NCBI GenBank assembly: GCA_043778315.1
Contig: JAYWGJ010000390.1
Coordinates: forward strand, 1-13,797
Direction of reading: 5' to 3'
Length of the DNA: 13,797 bases
Source: JBEEMU01 sp043778315
GTDB taxonomy: Bacteria; Bacteroidota; Bacteroidia; Chitinophagales; Saprospiraceae
A program made the translations under genes and the position numbers. Positions 1 through 6,455 of this stretch are shown here, piece after piece (the first letter of the stretch is position 1; every line of letters begins with the position of its first letter). Under the pieces are notes generated by a model that ran no database searches, was not told the origin of the DNA, and worked only from the letters and a program-made list of their open reading frames with translations.

Positions 1-190
1 AGGCGCGGGTATGCACCATATTGCACTCGAGGTGACCGACATTCGCGCCGAAATGAGCCGCCTGCAAAGCGAAGGTTTTGAGCTACTCAACGAAACGCCC
101 AAACAAGGCGCAGACCAAAAACTCATCTGCTTTTTGCACCCCAAAACCACCAACGGCGTACTCGTAGAGTTGTGTGAAACCATAAAATAA
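1..190 (+). CDS. mce: Methylmalonyl-CoA epimerase, C-terminal part (5' end outside window)
   Basis: The open frame begins at base 2 and ends in TAA at 188-190, giving the last 62 residues. It reads GMHHIALEV near the start and GVLVELCE near the end, with FLHPKTTNGVLVE between. These are the conserved C-terminal features of methylmalonyl-CoA epimerase, a VOC (glyoxalase-fold) metalloenzyme. The HH histidine and the glutamate of VELCE are the expected metal ligands. The enzyme interconverts (R)- and (S)-methylmalonyl-CoA in the cytosol, between propionyl-CoA or succinyl-CoA and the B12-dependent mutase. Family membership is read directly from the motifs. Another VOC dioxygenase or lyase is possible, but the sequence after the HH pair is epimerase-like. 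The upstream half and promoter are not visible. Confidence 0.88.
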   Translation, partial: GAGMHHIALEVTDIRAEMSRLQSEGFELLNETPKQGADQKLICFLHPKTTNGVLVELCETIK

Positions 191-210
191 TAAGGTAACA
201 CATTGACTAC

Positions 211-244
211 TTTTATAAATTTTGTTTATAAAAATATTTTTTTA
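211..244 (+). terminator. AT-rich hairpin with T-run after mce, possible weak terminator
   Basis: TTTTATAAA (211-219) and TTTATAAAA (225-233) form a perfect 9-bp stem with a TTTTG loop, followed by AATATTTTTTTT. The position, 20 bases after the mce stop, fits a terminator. The stem has no G-C pairs, so it would be a weak one. Confidence 0.35.
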
Positions 245-250
245 AAAAGC

Positions 251-417
251 TAAGGAATGAAGAGAAAATAAAGGACTGAATATTGTCGCACAGAATTTTG
301 GGTCAAAACAAGGCAGATTTGAGGCGCAATGCCTAAGCATTGTAACAATAATCTAACGCAGTTTTTGGCGCAAAAGGCAAGTGAGAATACAGTCCCTTAT
401 TTTGGACGCTTTCCTAA
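251..417. repeat. Dispersed repeat, copy 1 (MITE-like, 167 bp)
   Basis: This stretch begins TAAGGAATGAAG and ends GACGCTTTCCTAA. It is clearly similar to 4557-4772 in the same orientation: shared blocks include ACTGAATATTGTC (copy 1 has GACTGAATATTGTC), GAATTTTGGGTCAAAACAAG followed by GCAGATTTGA, AATCTAAC, and the 13-bp end GACGCTTTCCTAA. The two ends are a poor inverted repeat (TAAGGAATG against TTAGGAAAG). An internal hairpin, CAATGC-ctaa-GCATTG, lies about two fifths of the way in. No credible ORF is present. The size and lack of coding capacity suggest a non-autonomous mobile element or a mobile regulatory repeat. Its family is not recognised. Confidence 0.7.
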
Positions 418-439
418 ATAATAAAGTCGATTACTTAGG

Positions 440-593
440 AGCTTGGGGACCGACCTATTAGAATGGTCGGCGATAACGCAGCGTAAAAAAGTTGATAAGC
501 TGCAAACTGTTCGAAGCGCGACCTTTTGGGAGCTACAAGTTTTTGCAGTGTTCACTTTTTAAGCGGAGAGCAGCCTGACCAGTCTAATAAGTC
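440..593. repeat. Nested inverted-repeat element, possible structured RNA or palindromic repeat
   Basis: Three pairs of inverted arms sit inside one another. The outer pair is 452-468 with 577-593 (15 of 17 match). The middle pair is AAAAAGT 486-492 with ACTTTTT 554-560. The inner pair is CTGCAAA 500-506 with TTTGCAG 542-548. A local hairpin, CCGACC (450-455) with GGTCGG (465-470), competes with the 5' outer arm. The order of the arms lets the whole stretch fold into one long interrupted hairpin of about 140 nt. There is no ORF. It lies between mce and priA. I do not recognise an RNA family; a Bacteroidota intergenic palindromic repeat is the most likely alternative. Confidence 0.5.
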
Positions 594-630
594 TTGATTT
601 TTTGTTACTTTTTTATCAAGAAAAAAGTAA
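593..630. repeat. Perfect 10-bp hairpin with a loop complementary to its upstream flank
   Basis: TTACTTTTTT (605-614) pairs perfectly with AAAAAAGTAA (621-630) around the loop ATCAAG (615-620). That loop is the exact complement of CTTGAT at 593-598, just upstream, so an alternative hairpin or a pseudoknot is possible. It follows directly on the nested element at 440-593 and may be its 3' end. It could act as a terminator for an RNA from that element, though the stem is A/T-rich with a single G-C pair. Confidence 0.5.
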
Positions 631-687
631 AAAAGTAAAAAATACGACTACTGCGCGACATCAGTAACTAAATTAAATAAAACCCTT

Positions 688-3153
688 TTGTACATAGACG
701 TTATCCTGCCGCTTGCCGTTCCGCGCACCTATTCGTACAGCGTTCCGCGCGAGTGCGTCGAGGCGGTGCAGCTTGGTGTGCGCGTAGAGGTGCAGTTTGG
801 GCGCAACCGATTGTACGCGGCTATCGTGTTGCGGGTGCGCGACAGCGCGCCTGATTACGCCACCAAAGACATCGTTTCGGTACTCGATACCACGCCCATT
901 ATCGGCGAGCCGCAGCTCAAACTTTGGCAATGGGTAGCCGATTATTATTGCTGCTATTTGGGCGAAGTGATGAACGCCGCGCTGCCTTCGGGCTTGCGAC
1001 TCGGCAGCGAAACGCGGATTTTGGTCAGCGAAACCTACAAAAATATCCTCGACGAACCCGCTACACTCGCCGCTTTGGAACTCTCCGACAACGAGTATAT
1101 GGTCGTAGAAGCCTTGGCGATTCAGGGCGAACTTGGCATCGACGAAATTACCGCTATTGTACAGCAAAAAAGTATCCAAAACTTAATACAATCCTTACTA
1201 AAAAAAGAAATTATTGTATTAAAAGAAGAATTACAGTATAAATACAAACCTAAAACCGCTCCTTTTGTGCAATTATGCACGCCGTACAGCGAAAATATAG
1301 GTTTATTGGTACAATTTTTAGATAGTTTGCCCAAAATAGCGGTCGTTCGGCAACGTATCGTATTGGCAATGATACAATTGCACCGACAAAATCCCGAATT
1401 TTCGCAAAAATCGCTCTGCGAACTCGCCGACTGCGCGCCTGCCGCGCTGCAAGGGTTGGAGAAAAAAGGCATTATACAAATCACGCAAAAAGTAGTGAGC
1501 CGAACCGCGAGCTACACCAACGACCTCGCGCCGACAACGCCGCTCTCGACCGACCAAATTCGCGCTATCGCTGAAATAAAAACCGCTTTTACAGCCAAAA
1601 ATACCGTTTTGCTACACGGCGTAACAGGAAGCGGCAAAACCCGCGTTTACACCGAATTGATACAAGAAACCATCGCCGCAGGCAAGCAAGTGCTGTATTT
1701 ACTGCCCGAAATCGCGCTGACCGCACAACTCACTTTTCGCTTGCAAAAGCATTTTGGCAACGATATAATGGTGTATCATTCGCGCCTTAGCGGCAACGAG
1801 CGCGTAGAGCTTTGGCGCGAAGTCCGCAACGGAAAACCGATAGTTTTGGCGGCGCGAAGCGGCTTGTTTTTGCCTTATCGCGACTTAGGTTTAATCATTA
1901 TCGACGAAGAACACGACCCTTCTTATAAGCAAACCGAACCCGCGCCGCGCTACAATGCACGAGACGCAGCCATTTATTTGTCGCATATTTTTGGTGCGAA
2001 AACGCTGCTCGGCACGGCTACGCCGTCGCTCGAAACCTATTTTAATGTGTTGCACAAAAAATACGGTTATGTCCGCTTGACGCAACGGTTCGGCGGCAGC
2101 CAAATGCCCGAAATACAGTTGGAAAACCTCCAATTAGCGCATCGAAAAAAGGAAATGAAAGGCAGTTTTTCGGAGGTACTCCTACAAGAGTTGCGCACGA
2201 CGATTGCCGATAAGGGACAAGCAATTTTATTCCAAAACAGACGCGGCTACGCGCCCTCGATGCAGTGCAACACCTGCGGCTACGCCGTGCCGTGCGTACA
2301 TTGCGACGTATCGCTCACCTACCATCAATACAGCCATTCGCTGCGCTGCCACTACTGTGGCTACCAAACTAAACCGCCCGTAAGTTGCGTCGCTTGCGGC
2401 TCTGCAACCCTGCACCCAAAGGGTTTTGGCACAGAAAAAATAGAGGAGGAACTACAAATTTTGCTGCCCGAAGCACGCATTGCGCGTATGGATTTGGACA
2501 CCGTGCGCGGCAAATTCGCGCTATCGCGGCTCATAGAGCAGTTCGAGGAAGGCGAAATAGACGTGTTAGTTGGGACGCAAATGGTGACCAAAGGTTTGGA
2601 TTTTGATAACGTACGCGTCGTAGGTATTTTGTCTGCCGACCAACTACTGCATTATCCTGATTTCAGGGCTTCGGAGCGCGCATTCCAACTCATCACGCAG
2701 GTTGCGGGACGCGCAGGGCGGAAGTTGCAAAAAGGAAAGGTAGTCTTGCAAGCCTTAAACACGGACTCGGCGGTTTTGCACGAAATAATGACCGACGACG
2801 CAACCGCACACTACACCCGCGAACTCACCGAAAGGCATCAACACCACTATCCGCCCTACGTCCGCCTCATCAATATAGAACTGAAACACAAGGAGCGAAA
2901 TGTGGTGGCTGCCGCAGCCGATTTCTACGCTGCACGGTTGCGCGCACCGCTCGGCAAGCAACTACTCGGACCCACCGAACCAAGCATCGCGCGAGTACGG
3001 AACTATTTTTTAATGCAAATTATGATAAAAATAGACCCGAAAATCCAAAATTTGGCTGTTATAAAGCAATTAATCACGGCTGCCGTAACGGCACTGCAAC
3101 AACAAAAAGGCTTTTCGAGCGTCCGCGTGAATATAGATGTGGACCCGTATTAG
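688..3153 (+). CDS. priA: Primosomal replication restart helicase PriA
   Basis: The 821-residue product is the 3'-to-5' superfamily 2 DNA helicase that recognises stalled forks and reloads the replicative helicase. The N-terminal DNA-binding domain begins YIDVILPLAVPRTYSYSVP. Walker A is GVTGSGKT (311-318) and the DEEH box is at 406-409. GTATPSLE and the later VGTQMVTKGLDFDNV and QVAGRAGR motifs complete the helicase core. Eight cysteines (527, 530, 536, 539, 554, 557, 567, 570) form the two zinc sites typical of PriA. The length is normal for Bacteroidota. The start is TTG: back to the in-frame stop at 628-630 there is no ATG or GTG, and the conserved N-terminus begins right at this codon. 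It is followed by a 62-bp gap and an insertion sequence. No clear promoter box was seen upstream. Confidence 0.97.
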   Translation: MYIDVILPLAVPRTYSYSVPRECVEAVQLGVRVEVQFGRNRLYAAIVLRVRDSAPDYATKDIVSVLDTTPIIGEPQLKLWQWVADYYCCYLGEVMNAALPSGLRLGSETRILVSETYKNILDEPATLAALELSDNEYMVVEALAIQGELGIDEITAIVQQKSIQNLIQSLLKKEIIVLKEELQYKYKPKTAPFVQLCTPYSENIGLLVQFLDSLPKIAVVRQRIVLAMIQLHRQNPEFSQKSLCELADCAPAALQGLEKKGIIQITQKVVSRTASYTNDLAPTTPLSTDQIRAIAEIKTAFTAKNTVLLHGVTGSGKTRVYTELIQETIAAGKQVLYLLPEIALTAQLTFRLQKHFGNDIMVYHSRLSGNERVELWREVRNGKPIVLAARSGLFLPYRDLGLIIIDEEHDPSYKQTEPAPRYNARDAAIYLSHIFGAKTLLGTATPSLETYFNVLHKKYGYVRLTQRFGGSQMPEIQLENLQLAHRKKEMKGSFSEVLLQELRTTIADKGQAILFQNRRGYAPSMQCNTCGYAVPCVHCDVSLTYHQYSHSLRCHYCGYQTKPPVSCVACGSATLHPKGFGTEKIEEELQILLPEARIARMDLDTVRGKFALSRLIEQFEEGEIDVLVGTQMVTKGLDFDNVRVVGILSADQLLHYPDFRASERAFQLITQVAGRAGRKLQKGKVVLQALNTDSAVLHEIMTDDATAHYTRELTERHQHHYPPYVRLINIELKHKERNVVAAAADFYAARLRAPLGKQLLGPTEPSIARVRNYFLMQIMIKIDPKIQNLAVIKQLITAAVTALQQQKGFSSVRVNIDVDPY

Positions 3154-3208
3154 GGGAAATGACACATTAATTTAGTTTAAATCCTGCCAATTAAAAAGCT
3201 AAGCGAAA

Positions 3209-3215
3209 TAAATAA
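3209..3215. repeat. Left target-site duplication of the IS (TAAATAA)
   Basis: TAAATAA directly precedes the left inverted repeat and recurs at 4382-4388 directly after the right one. A 7-bp direct repeat abutting both inverted repeats is the expected footprint of a DDE transposase insertion. The sequence is A/T-only, so chance matching is not negligible, but both copies touch the inverted-repeat ends exactly. Confidence 0.7.
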
Positions 3216-3230
3216 CTGATGTTACGCAGT
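3216..3230 (+). repeat. Left terminal inverted repeat of the IS
   Basis: CTGATGTTACGCAGT is the inverted partner of 4367-4381, with one mismatch at the second base. The next bases (GG here, AGG at the other end) keep partial similarity. Confidence 0.85.
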
Positions 3231-3236
3231 GGTGTA

Positions 3237-4320
3237 TTACTGCTTTATGGCATTAAGTTCGCTTAAAGCCGCCTGAGTGGCTTTAAGATAAAGTTTCGCT
3301 TTGAGCTGAAAATGGTTTAAGTGCGTTGCAAATTTTAGTTTTTCTAGTTTTATGTACGCGGTAAGCACATAAAAAATATGGTTAGATTGCGTTTTTACCG
3401 TGCGGGTCGGCGATTTGTTAAGGCTGACATTTTGTTTGATACTTTTGTGATATTCCTCTACGCTCCACCGTTTTTTGTAGATTGTAGCGACATCGTTATA
3501 GGAGAAACTTAAGTCATTAGTGACCAAAAATCGTACACCCTCCACCTTTCCATCTTCGTCTTTTGAAGACTTGTTTGACTATTAAAACAACCTTATCGTA
3601 GTCTTTAAGCCAACTTTTAGTGGGTGTATTATCTACTAAATCTAAATCTCTAATACTTGTCCATGAACTTTTTTTAGTCGGTATCGCAGGGCTATCCGTT
3701 GCCAGTTGTGCCAACCGATTGGATTTCAAATCGAAGATAAATTTTTTGTTCTTACCTTCTATATACTTCATATTTTCTACCGATGCAAACCAGCTGTCGG
3801 CTATTATATACCTGAATATCAATTGATTATGAATACACTTGGCTATCATCGACCGCGTTTGCTCGTTCTTCGTTACCGCACTCTTATGTATCACTTTTTT
3901 CGTTGCCACATCACACATCACTTCGGGTTTTGTGACCAATTCATACGCTACGGGTACGCGCAAGGCTTCCGCTGCTGCTTCCTTTTGAGTTACATAAAAG
4001 GCAGCCAATAGGTTCACGCCGCGTACACTCCGACCTTTCGATTGGTCGTAATGCCAACACATCAAATCGTTCTCGTCCGTGTATGCTTTCTCCGCTATCG
4101 TGTCGTCAAACACTAAACACCCGTCCAATGCCTCATGCGCCCGTACCACAGGTTTTACCAACTGCCACAACGCTTTACTCGCTTGCGCCTCACCGTTGAG
4201 CAGACGGCTAACTTGGTCATGGCTAAAGACACTATCTAACAGCCGACTCAAAACAGTCGCATTCGTCTGTTGGGTGCTACTCAACAGGAAATCCGTATAT
4301 AAATCTTCTAATATTTTCAC
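3237..4320 (-). pseudogene. Frameshifted DDE transposase of the IS
   Basis: Two overlapping frames encode one protein of about 360 residues. The upstream frame carries FDDTIAEKAYTDENDLMCWH (first catalytic Asp) and IIADSWFAS (second Asp). The downstream frame carries KKRWSVEEYHKSIKQN (catalytic Glu). The join lies at a TTTT run, 3561-3564 (AAAA on the coding strand). Removing one A gives a continuous QVFKDEDGKVEGVRFLVTNDL, as expected for this family. As it stands, frame 1 ends in a short tail rich in Arg, Lys and Gly, without the Glu domain. The likely start is GTG at 4318-4320, giving MKILEDLYTDFLL. The ATGs further upstream lie in host DNA outside the IS. The family resembles transposases often annotated as IS4 or IS701. 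The element is probably immobile unless the ribosome slips or the enzyme is supplied in trans. Confidence 0.85.
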
Positions 4321-4366
4321 CGCGTAAACGTACGATTTTTCAGCAATTACCCGAAAAATCCATCCT

Positions 4367-4381
4367 ACTGCGTAACATCGG
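4367..4381 (-). repeat. Right terminal inverted repeat of the IS
   Basis: On the minus strand this reads CCGATGTTACGCAGT, matching the left end at 14 of 15 positions. It fixes the right boundary of the element and shows that the ATG codons at 4404 and 4443, in frame with the transposase, are outside it. Confidence 0.85.
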
Positions 4382-4388
4382 TAAATAA
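4382..4388. repeat. Right target-site duplication of the IS (TAAATAA)
   Basis: This is identical to 3209-3215 and directly abuts the right inverted repeat. Confidence 0.7.
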
Positions 4389-4556
4389 GAAGATATTTAT
4401 TCATATTGAAGAACCCGAATTGAGTCTTTTTCTTGATGCGCAAACTCAGCTAATTAATGATTTGGTCAATTAATGTTTTGTGAGTAACGATAATGCTATC
4501 GAACTATTCGTAGCCACTCATAGCTCTTACATCACCAATCATCTAAACTTACTCAT
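4389..4556. other. Noncoding spacer between the IS and dispersed repeat copy 2
   Basis: These 168 bases hold no convincing gene. The minus-strand frame through here has several stops. No continuation of the neighbouring STAND ATPase was found by eye. It may be remnant DNA between two insertions. Nothing in it is recognised. Confidence 0.5.
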
Positions 4557-4772
4557 TAAGGAATGAAGGGAAAATAAGGTACTGAATATTGTCACGCCGA
4601 ATTTTGGGTCAAAACAAGGCAGATTTGATGCTCAATGCAGCGCATCGTAAGGAAAATCTAACATTGTTTTGGTATGAACAAGATTAAAGGTAGCAAAACT
4701 ACCCTTATCTGCCGTGAACGGGCGTAGCCCAGACGAGTAATATTGGTACTGTTTATTTAGACGCTTTCCTAA
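4557..4772. repeat. Dispersed repeat, copy 2 (MITE-like, 216 bp)
   Basis: This matches copy 1 (251-417) at both ends and through the first half, including ACTGAATATTGTC and GAATTTTGGGTCAAAACAAG, and ends in the same GACGCTTTCCTAA. It differs in the middle. About 80 bases replace about 30 in copy 1, and they carry a hairpin, GGTAG-caaaa-CTACC (4689-4703). The internal CAATGC/GCATCG hairpin is kept with one mismatch. The two copies share orientation and a modular build: conserved ends with a variable interior. It ends 8 bases from the stop codon of the STAND ATPase. Confidence 0.7.
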
Positions 4773-4780
4773 TGGTTTTT

Positions 4781-5860
4781 TTATTCTGACAAGCGCAGCA
4801 GCTTGATATTGGCGAGTTCTTCTAGGCAAAACAGGACTTGCGCCTCGGTGATTTGGCGGTTAGGCGGCAGGTTATTGATGATGGCGGATAGGTTGCTCGG
4901 GCGGCGCGTCCCTTCGGGCGACACGAGCGTAAACAAAACCTCCAAAGGAATCCCTTTCGGGTTTGGCGCGCCTTGCAGTTTCAGTTCGTACTCTATTTGC
5001 TCGAGTTGCTCGTCGATGAAATCGGACAGGACGTTTTTCATTTCGCCTGTTTTGGCGACCAATTCGGGGTCGAAAACGATACTGTCGCGCCCTGCTTTTT
5101 CCTTGCGTTCGGTGTCTTTTCGGTACAAACGGTCGAGGTAAACCTGCAAATTAGTGAGGTCGATGCCGTCACGCTCGTCGCGGAGATTCTCCAAAATAAG
5201 CGGCACGGTGCGCGTCGGCTCAGTGAGGTCGATGCTGATATCCGCTTTTTTGATAGAGCCGACTATCACGCGCATCAGATTGAGGTCGTTCATTTTTTCT
5301 ACGCGCAGCCTGTTTTCGTACAGCGCGGGGACTACTTTCTCAAATTTATTGAGGTTGGCGAGCCACTCCTCGCGCACCGAAAGCACCACTTTCACCTGTA
5401 CGCTACACGCCAAAATATCTTTGATGTGTTGGTGGAAAAGCGGCTGCTCCTGCTGCGCGTCGCCCAAAATATAGAGTTCTTCTAACTGGTCAAAAATCAA
5501 AAATATAGGTTTGTACACCGCATTATACAACCGCTCTACTAAGGCTGCGGGCGTAGCGTCGGGCTGCGCAACCCAGTCGGGTTGCTGCTGCTTCATAGCT
5601 TCATTGAGGCAATGCACCAGCGCCTCGTTGATGTTCTGCGAGCGGCGAACATAGATAGGCAGCCAGTCGGTATCATAAAATTTATTGGCTAATCCGCAGT
5701 TCACTAAGCTCGATTTGCCCACGCCCGACCCGCCATAAAGGAGCGTCAGGTTAGCGGCAAAAACGGCATTATAGAGTTGAGCGGTTTCTTTTTCGCGCCC
5801 AAAATACCTATAATTGTCTTTGCGCTCGTAAGGGTCGAGAAAAACAAAAGGAGAAGACAT
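4781..5860 (-). CDS. STAND-type P-loop ATPase (nSTAND1-like), apparently lacking its C-terminal part
   Basis: The 359-residue product starts PFVFLDPYERKDNYRYFGREKE, the entry typical of novel-STAND NTPases. Walker A is GGSGVGKS (43-50) and Walker B is LIFDQLEE (121-128); VREEW at 162-166 resembles the following sensor region. After the NTPase and helical part, residues about 305-359 look like a winged helix that ends abruptly at LEELANIKLLRLSE. Related STAND proteins usually continue through the wing (often YELAHD-like) into sensor repeats, transmembrane segments or an effector. Here the stop falls 9 bp from dispersed repeat copy 2, so truncation by that insertion is a reasonable inference. 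A naturally short ATPase cannot be excluded. STAND proteins commonly serve as switches in defence or signalling; neither target nor effector is visible here. It is probably monocistronic. Confidence 0.72.
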   Translation of the reverse strand: MSSPFVFLDPYERKDNYRYFGREKETAQLYNAVFAANLTLLYGGSGVGKSSLVNCGLANKFYDTDWLPIYVRRSQNINEALVHCLNEAMKQQQPDWVAQPDATPAALVERLYNAVYKPIFLIFDQLEELYILGDAQQEQPLFHQHIKDILACSVQVKVVLSVREEWLANLNKFEKVVPALYENRLRVEKMNDLNLMRVIVGSIKKADISIDLTEPTRTVPLILENLRDERDGIDLTNLQVYLDRLYRKDTERKEKAGRDSIVFDPELVAKTGEMKNVLSDFIDEQLEQIEYELKLQGAPNPKGIPLEVLFTLVSPEGTRRPSNLSAIINNLPPNRQITEAQVLFCLEELANIKLLRLSE

Positions 5861-5889
5861 TTTTTTTATTACAAAACCAAATTATATTG

Positions 5890-5897
5890 CAAATATA
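5890..5897 (-). promoter_or_regulatory. Bacteroidota -7 box for the STAND ATPase gene
   Basis: On the minus strand this reads TATATTTG, an exact TAnnTTTG match, about 30 bases before the ATG at 5860. No clear TTTG -33 element was found at the usual spacing. Confidence 0.5.
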
Positions 5898-5983
5898 GAC
5901 ATCTATTTGTACAATTTTTTATTTTTGAAATAAAAAAACGTTTACAGTAGCTATATTTTTGAGTTGGATAAGTCGTTTGCGAA

Positions 5984-6313
5984 CCCTTCGAGGGCATAGG
6001 TGGTCAGTTTTATTTTCACACCACGAATTACAAGAATTTACACAAATTTTGACGATTAGACAATTTTAATTTCACCAATTGTTTGAGTGAAAAATTGAAA
6101 TTTTTTACTCAAACATCGCAGTTTAGGAATTGCGCGGTCAAAATTCGTAAAATTCGGTTAATTTTGATAATTTTCGAATGAAAATTATCAAAATATTAGT
6201 GAAAATCGAAGATTAGACGAAGTCAATTAAAAAACGTCCACCGATAGAATTAGTGTAAATTCGCGTAATTCGTGGTAAAGTTTTGGAGAACTGACCACCT
6301 CTGCCCTTCGAGG
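5984..6313. repeat. 330-bp palindromic MITE-like element with long inverted ends
   Basis: The arms 5992-6009 and 6289-6306 match at 17 of 18 bases as inverted repeats (core AGGTGGTCAGTT/AACTGACCACCT, perfect). A second arm pair, 6020-6048 with 6248-6276, matches at 26 of 29 and contains degenerate units of the ACGAATTAC kind. Inside are two strong hairpins: 6082-6113 (nearly a 15-bp palindrome) and 6162-6175 with 6180-6193 (perfect 14-bp stem, loop GAAT). CCCTTCGAGG occurs as a direct repeat at both edges (5984-5993 and 6304-6313). It may be a target duplication, or part of the ends, because it is itself almost palindromic. There is no ORF. Together with flanking bases it fills the gap 5861-6455, apart from the two promoter boxes. 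Confidence 0.72.
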
Positions 6314-6424
6314 ATTCGTAAAGGTTAGGTATTCAAAATTCATCAGCTTACTTCAGTTCATATCCCAAAAATCATTTTTTTGTTGCGACAAGCAAAATAT
6401 TTCCTCCTATTCCCCTAATTTCAT

Positions 6425-6432
6425 TATCTTTG
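6425..6432 (+). promoter_or_regulatory. Bacteroidota -7 box for the flavin reductase gene
   Basis: TATCTTTG is an exact TAnnTTTG match, 23 bases before the ATG at 6456. This placement argues against an upstream GTG start at 6432, which would overlap the promoter box itself. Confidence 0.6.
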
Positions 6433-6455
6433 TGATAATATTAAACACCAAAAAT

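Larger units (their letters stand above)
3216..4381 (-). mobile_element. Complete insertion sequence, 1166 bp, IS4/IS701-like DDE type
   Basis: The left end reads CTGATGTTACGCAGT (3216-3230). The right end, read on the minus strand, is CCGATGTTACGCAGT (4381-4367). The two match at 14 of 15 bases. A 7-bp direct repeat TAAATAA lies directly outside both ends. Inside is one transposase reading frame on the minus strand that fills nearly the whole element, with its stop 21 bp from the left end. The intact ends and exact duplication suggest a fairly recent insertion, but the transposase carries a frameshift. The element sits between priA and the second dispersed repeat and appears to interrupt no recognisable gene. 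Confidence 0.88.

Noticed and set aside
673..1179. 168-codon minus-strand frame opposite priA
   Set aside because: Antisense shadow of priA with no recognisable motif, overlapping a confidently assigned gene.
4632..4829. 65-codon minus-strand frame across repeat copy 2 and the STAND gene end
   Set aside because: Not conserved with copy 1, overlaps the 3' end of a better gene and has no recognisable features.
4973..5485. 170-codon plus-strand frame opposite the STAND ATPase
   Set aside because: Antisense to a frame with clear Walker motifs; composition is that of a shadow.
5981..5996. GAACCCTTCGAGG resembling a tRNA T-arm
   Set aside because: No acceptor, D or anticodon arms can be built around it, and the same sequence recurs at the other end of the palindromic element.
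6020..6048. Short repeated ACGAATTAC-like units as a CRISPR array
   Set aside because: Units are about 9-10 bases, degenerate and without spacers; they form one arm of an inverted repeat.
6432..6455. GTG at 6432 as start of the flavin reductase
   Set aside because: It overlaps the -7 promoter box TATCTTTG; ATG 6456 lies 23 bases after the box and begins the conserved domain.
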